Shown here piece after piece: positions 62,901 through 64,000 of a DNA stretch of 64,000 bases (its first letter is position 1; every line of letters begins with the position of its first letter). Both the position numbers and the translations under genes were made by a program. Source of the DNA: Myxococcaceae bacterium. GTDB lineage: Bacteria > Myxococcota > Myxococcia > Myxococcales > Myxococcaceae. The stretch lies in the NCBI GenBank assembly GCA_016793095.1, contig JAEUJQ010000056.1, positions 90,910-154,909 of the forward strand, given 5' to 3'. The notes beneath the pieces are model-generated. The model did no database searches and was not told where the DNA came from. It saw nothing but the letters and a program-made list of their open reading frames with translations.

Positions 62901-64000
62901 GGGGATGCCTGGGCGTGACGGCTGCGGCGTCACTGCGACGTCAGCCGATGGAGCGCTTTCCCCGAAGGGCGTCACCGCCGAGACCGAGTAGGAGTACGTC
63001 AGCCCGTTCGAGAGGCCCGTGTCGGTGAAGGCGGTTCCGCTCACCGTCTGCTTGACCGGTTGGAGGGGCGGGCGGGTCTGGGTCACGACGTAGTACACGG
63101 CGCCGGGAACCGTCGTCCACGTGACGGTCGCTGCGCCGTTCCCGGGTTGAACGGACACGGCTGGCGGCGGCGAGCCCGTCGTGAACGTCCACGTGTCAGC
63201 CGCGGCGAGCGGCTGGTTGAGGGTGTCGCGCAGGCCCGTGCCAAGGCGCACGCGGTAGGTGGTCTCGAACGCGAGGGGCCCTGACGGCGTCAGGGCGAGC
63301 GCAGGCCCGGCCGAGCTCGTCGAGCCCGGCAGCGAGCCTCCATCGAGTCGCTCGAGCTGGACGTTCATGGTCGTGACGGTCATCCCGTCGAGATCGCGGT
63401 TGAAGCGCGCGTCGACCCGGGAGCCGACCCGCACGCCCATGGCTCCGACCAGGGGCCGGCGCAGCACCACCTGCAGGTTCGTCTGCCCCGCCATCGCCGA
63501 GGGAATGGCTGACGCAACGGCGGACTCGACGCTCTCGCCCGCCGCGTTCACGGCCGTGACGACGTAGTACCAGGTGACCCCGTTCATCAGTCCCTGGTGC
63601 AGGGTCGGAGAGGTGATGGTGCCGAGCAGGGTCCCCGTGGTGCGCGAGACGGTGGCCTGATTCGAGAAGTAGAGCCGGTGGCTGGTCGCCCCTGGCGAGG
63701 GCGTGAAGGTGAGGGTGACCTGCGCGTCACCCGGGCTCGCGGTGAGGTTGGTGGGGGCGGGAGGCGGCATCGGCGTGACGGAGCCGCCGCCAGTTCCGCC
63801 CGAGGAGCCGCCGCCAGTTCCGCCCGAGGAGCCGCCGCCAGTTCCGCCCGAGGAGCCGCCGCCGGTTCCGCCCGAGGAGCCGCCGCCAGTTCCGCCCGAG
63901 GAGCCGCCGCCGGTTCCGCCCGAGGAGCCGCCGCCGGTTCCGCCCGAGGAGCCGCCGCCGGTTCCGCCCGAGGAGCCGCCGCCGGTACCACCCGAGGAGC
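59937..64000 (-). CDS. Large fibronectin type III repeat protein, 5' end beyond the window
   Basis: The frame is open from its stop at 59937 to the right edge, giving at least 1353 residues. The edge-proximal part is a (SSGGTGGG)n linker coded by 24-bp repeats. Then follow one FN3 module (PPAPTNLTASPGDAQVTLTF), a Big_5/SbsA-like Ig module (QTNLQVVLRRPLVGAMGVRV ... DTWTFTTGS), and about twelve more FN3 modules, each with a V.L.W..V.GA..Y.V.R pattern. An internal ATG at 63770 is not the likely start because the Gly/Ser linker is in the same frame. It is presumably a surface or secreted protein with its signal peptide outside the window; a lipid or sorting anchor is not visible at the C-terminus. 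Confidence 0.82.
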   Translation of the reverse strand, partial: SSGGTGGGSSGGTGGGSSGGTGGGSSGGTGGGSSGGTGGGSSGGTGGGSSGGTGGGSSGGTGGGSSGGTGGGSVTPMPPPAPTNLTASPGDAQVTLTFTPSPGATSHRLYFSNQATVSRTTGTLLGTITSPTLHQGLMNGVTWYYVVTAVNAAGESVESAVASAIPSAMAGQTNLQVVLRRPLVGAMGVRVGSRVDARFNRDLDGMTVTTMNVQLERLDGGSLPGSTSSAGPALALTPSGPLAFETTYRVRLGTGLRDTLNQPLAAADTWTFTTGSPPPAVSVQPGNGAATVTWTTVPGAVYYVVTQTRPPLQPVKQTVSGTAFTDTGLSNGLTYSYSVSAVTPFGESAPSADVAVTPQPSRPGIPSSPTVVGARSTALLTWNPVSGATGYSIYRGPNAGGPYTRVETGYQGTTWLDSNLTTDAVWSYVLQAESSMGAGAWTDPVAIRTIGSRLPAPVLAANAGNWWVRLNWSPVPGAVGYVVFRGTWPNTTPARLGSLDALSFDDQSVSNGQTYRYFVGAIDAEQLVGDLAEATASPVPGLVPPPPEMNWPAIDVNRVQVSAQPPFGGATLEYFRSTSPDGGFVPAASTEVLDGGTTWYYAARATVSGLTSELSLPIEVRPAVAVTPAVPQNVVAFVASSAADILFDAVPEATQYQVGVATSPGGTPVVRCTVFDPWENRCVISTTDNQTVFVSVRALNGSTPGPWSAEVQVRSTNIGPNAGLPAPTVIVTPGNGLITAAWTHVPGATEYRLYRRTRRTAWTLLTTTANLSVNDVGVTNGTDYRYALVATNGTTRFAPTQLSAFDRPSHLNPLRPTNVTVTPTNGGALVRWRAVAGATTYAARASFHQGGAPSAWDATCGTTDAWRTDCQLVLPNGTSFFVQVIAYGAGSVPSAWTEMIAVTPAPAAPAAPSSFAVTPANERLLVRAATVAGGTWRLFRRTAETPWTDLGLLPSPFFQDAQPNGVGFQYALQLITSQGASPLVTSGFVSPSILAPLPPTLREVSADDNAAWVWWEPMPGVDRYQVFTSPAPEGPATLAFSANSPLETTGRFSLPNGTTTWLTVTALSGSESSAPSNDLTVLPVSTALDSPTVSAINGNQAVQLSWPTVTGAQSYQVLRRHEAGAWAVAASLTARRFTDLDVENGERWQYQVRAVNSAGPGAGTATTLQSVLATIPPAPSNVTVRAANGGVFVEWAPVGLATGYAVTTSTEADGSRVSACSSSSPWETRCFASAPGARFVFVQATAVAGSSILSAPLPGTPDPALPSQTSVTVSAPGPAGSLRVSWNTEPGATRYRVFRRPENGATTEVHQSMTATPFVDTGLTSGQTYVYYVEVENTAGRGAWSAPRSGVAP
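63781..64000. repeat. 24-bp tandem repeat coding a Gly/Ser linker
   Basis: At least nine head-to-tail 24-bp units run to the window edge. Each codes SSGGTGGG on the minus strand. Units differ mainly by A or G at one silent position, and the outermost unit has another change. The array continues past the edge. Confidence 0.95.

Noticed and set aside
63781..64000. Possible CRISPR array at the right edge
   Set aside because: The 24-bp units are directly adjacent with no spacers, and they code a continuous Gly/Ser linker in frame with the FN3 protein.

Overview
The window looks like chromosomal DNA of a member of the Myxococcota (delta-proteobacterial, myxobacterium-like). The DNA is very GC-rich, so antisense frames stay open by chance. 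Two secreted proteins end in a MYXO-CTERM-type tail (Gly-Cys-Gly-Cys, hydrophobic helix, Arg cluster). PEGA, FHA, VWA, TPR and kinase-like proteins are abundant. I see no tRNA, rRNA, prophage, insertion sequence or CRISPR array. About 42 genes are supported.

Left part (1-15.2 kb): a superfamily I helicase-like protein, then a translationally coupled pair of radical SAM enzymes of the STM4012 and STM4011 families, followed by a small secreted protein. After a hybrid sensor kinase on the opposite strand comes a bifunctional ATP sulfurylase/APS kinase coupled to an STM4013-family alkaline-phosphatase-superfamily protein. So three members of the poorly understood STM4011-4013 set lie within 7 kb, interrupted by PAPS-forming sulfate activation. 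Next come an acyl-CoA dehydrogenase, a lipoprotein esterase, two ABC-2 permeases without an ATPase, and a DsbD/CcdA-like thiol transporter.

Centre (15.5-28.9 kb): this is the most striking region. A TonB-dependent receptor with an N-terminal TPR/PEGA extension is divergent from a tight operon. The operon encodes a fused ferredoxin-like/flavoprotein/membrane cytochrome b protein, a 20-CxxCH cytochrome, a 10-CxxCH cytochrome, a predicted outer-membrane beta-barrel protein and a 29-CxxCH lipoprotein. Together these carry 59 c-type heme motifs. The gene set is what one would expect of a transmembrane electron conduit (quinone/NAD(P)H to periplasm to outer membrane to cell surface), but the arrangement is not one I recognise from described porin-cytochrome systems.

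Right part (29-64 kb): a small metabolic cluster (CPBP protease, PaaI thioesterase, YjbQ, DUF2461), a C39-like peptidase with a coiled-coil protein, a 3177-residue TPR protein followed by a lipoprotein and QueC, and a probably frameshifted gene of lower GC. Beyond these lie a VWA/Cys-repeat MYXO-CTERM protein, a GAF sensor kinase, an FHA/AurF-like diiron pair divergent from a zinc-ribbon pseudokinase, a serpin lipoprotein, a LysM/cysteine peptidase, a second MYXO-CTERM protein, NagZ, and a large fibronectin type III protein running off the right edge through a 24-bp tandem repeat.
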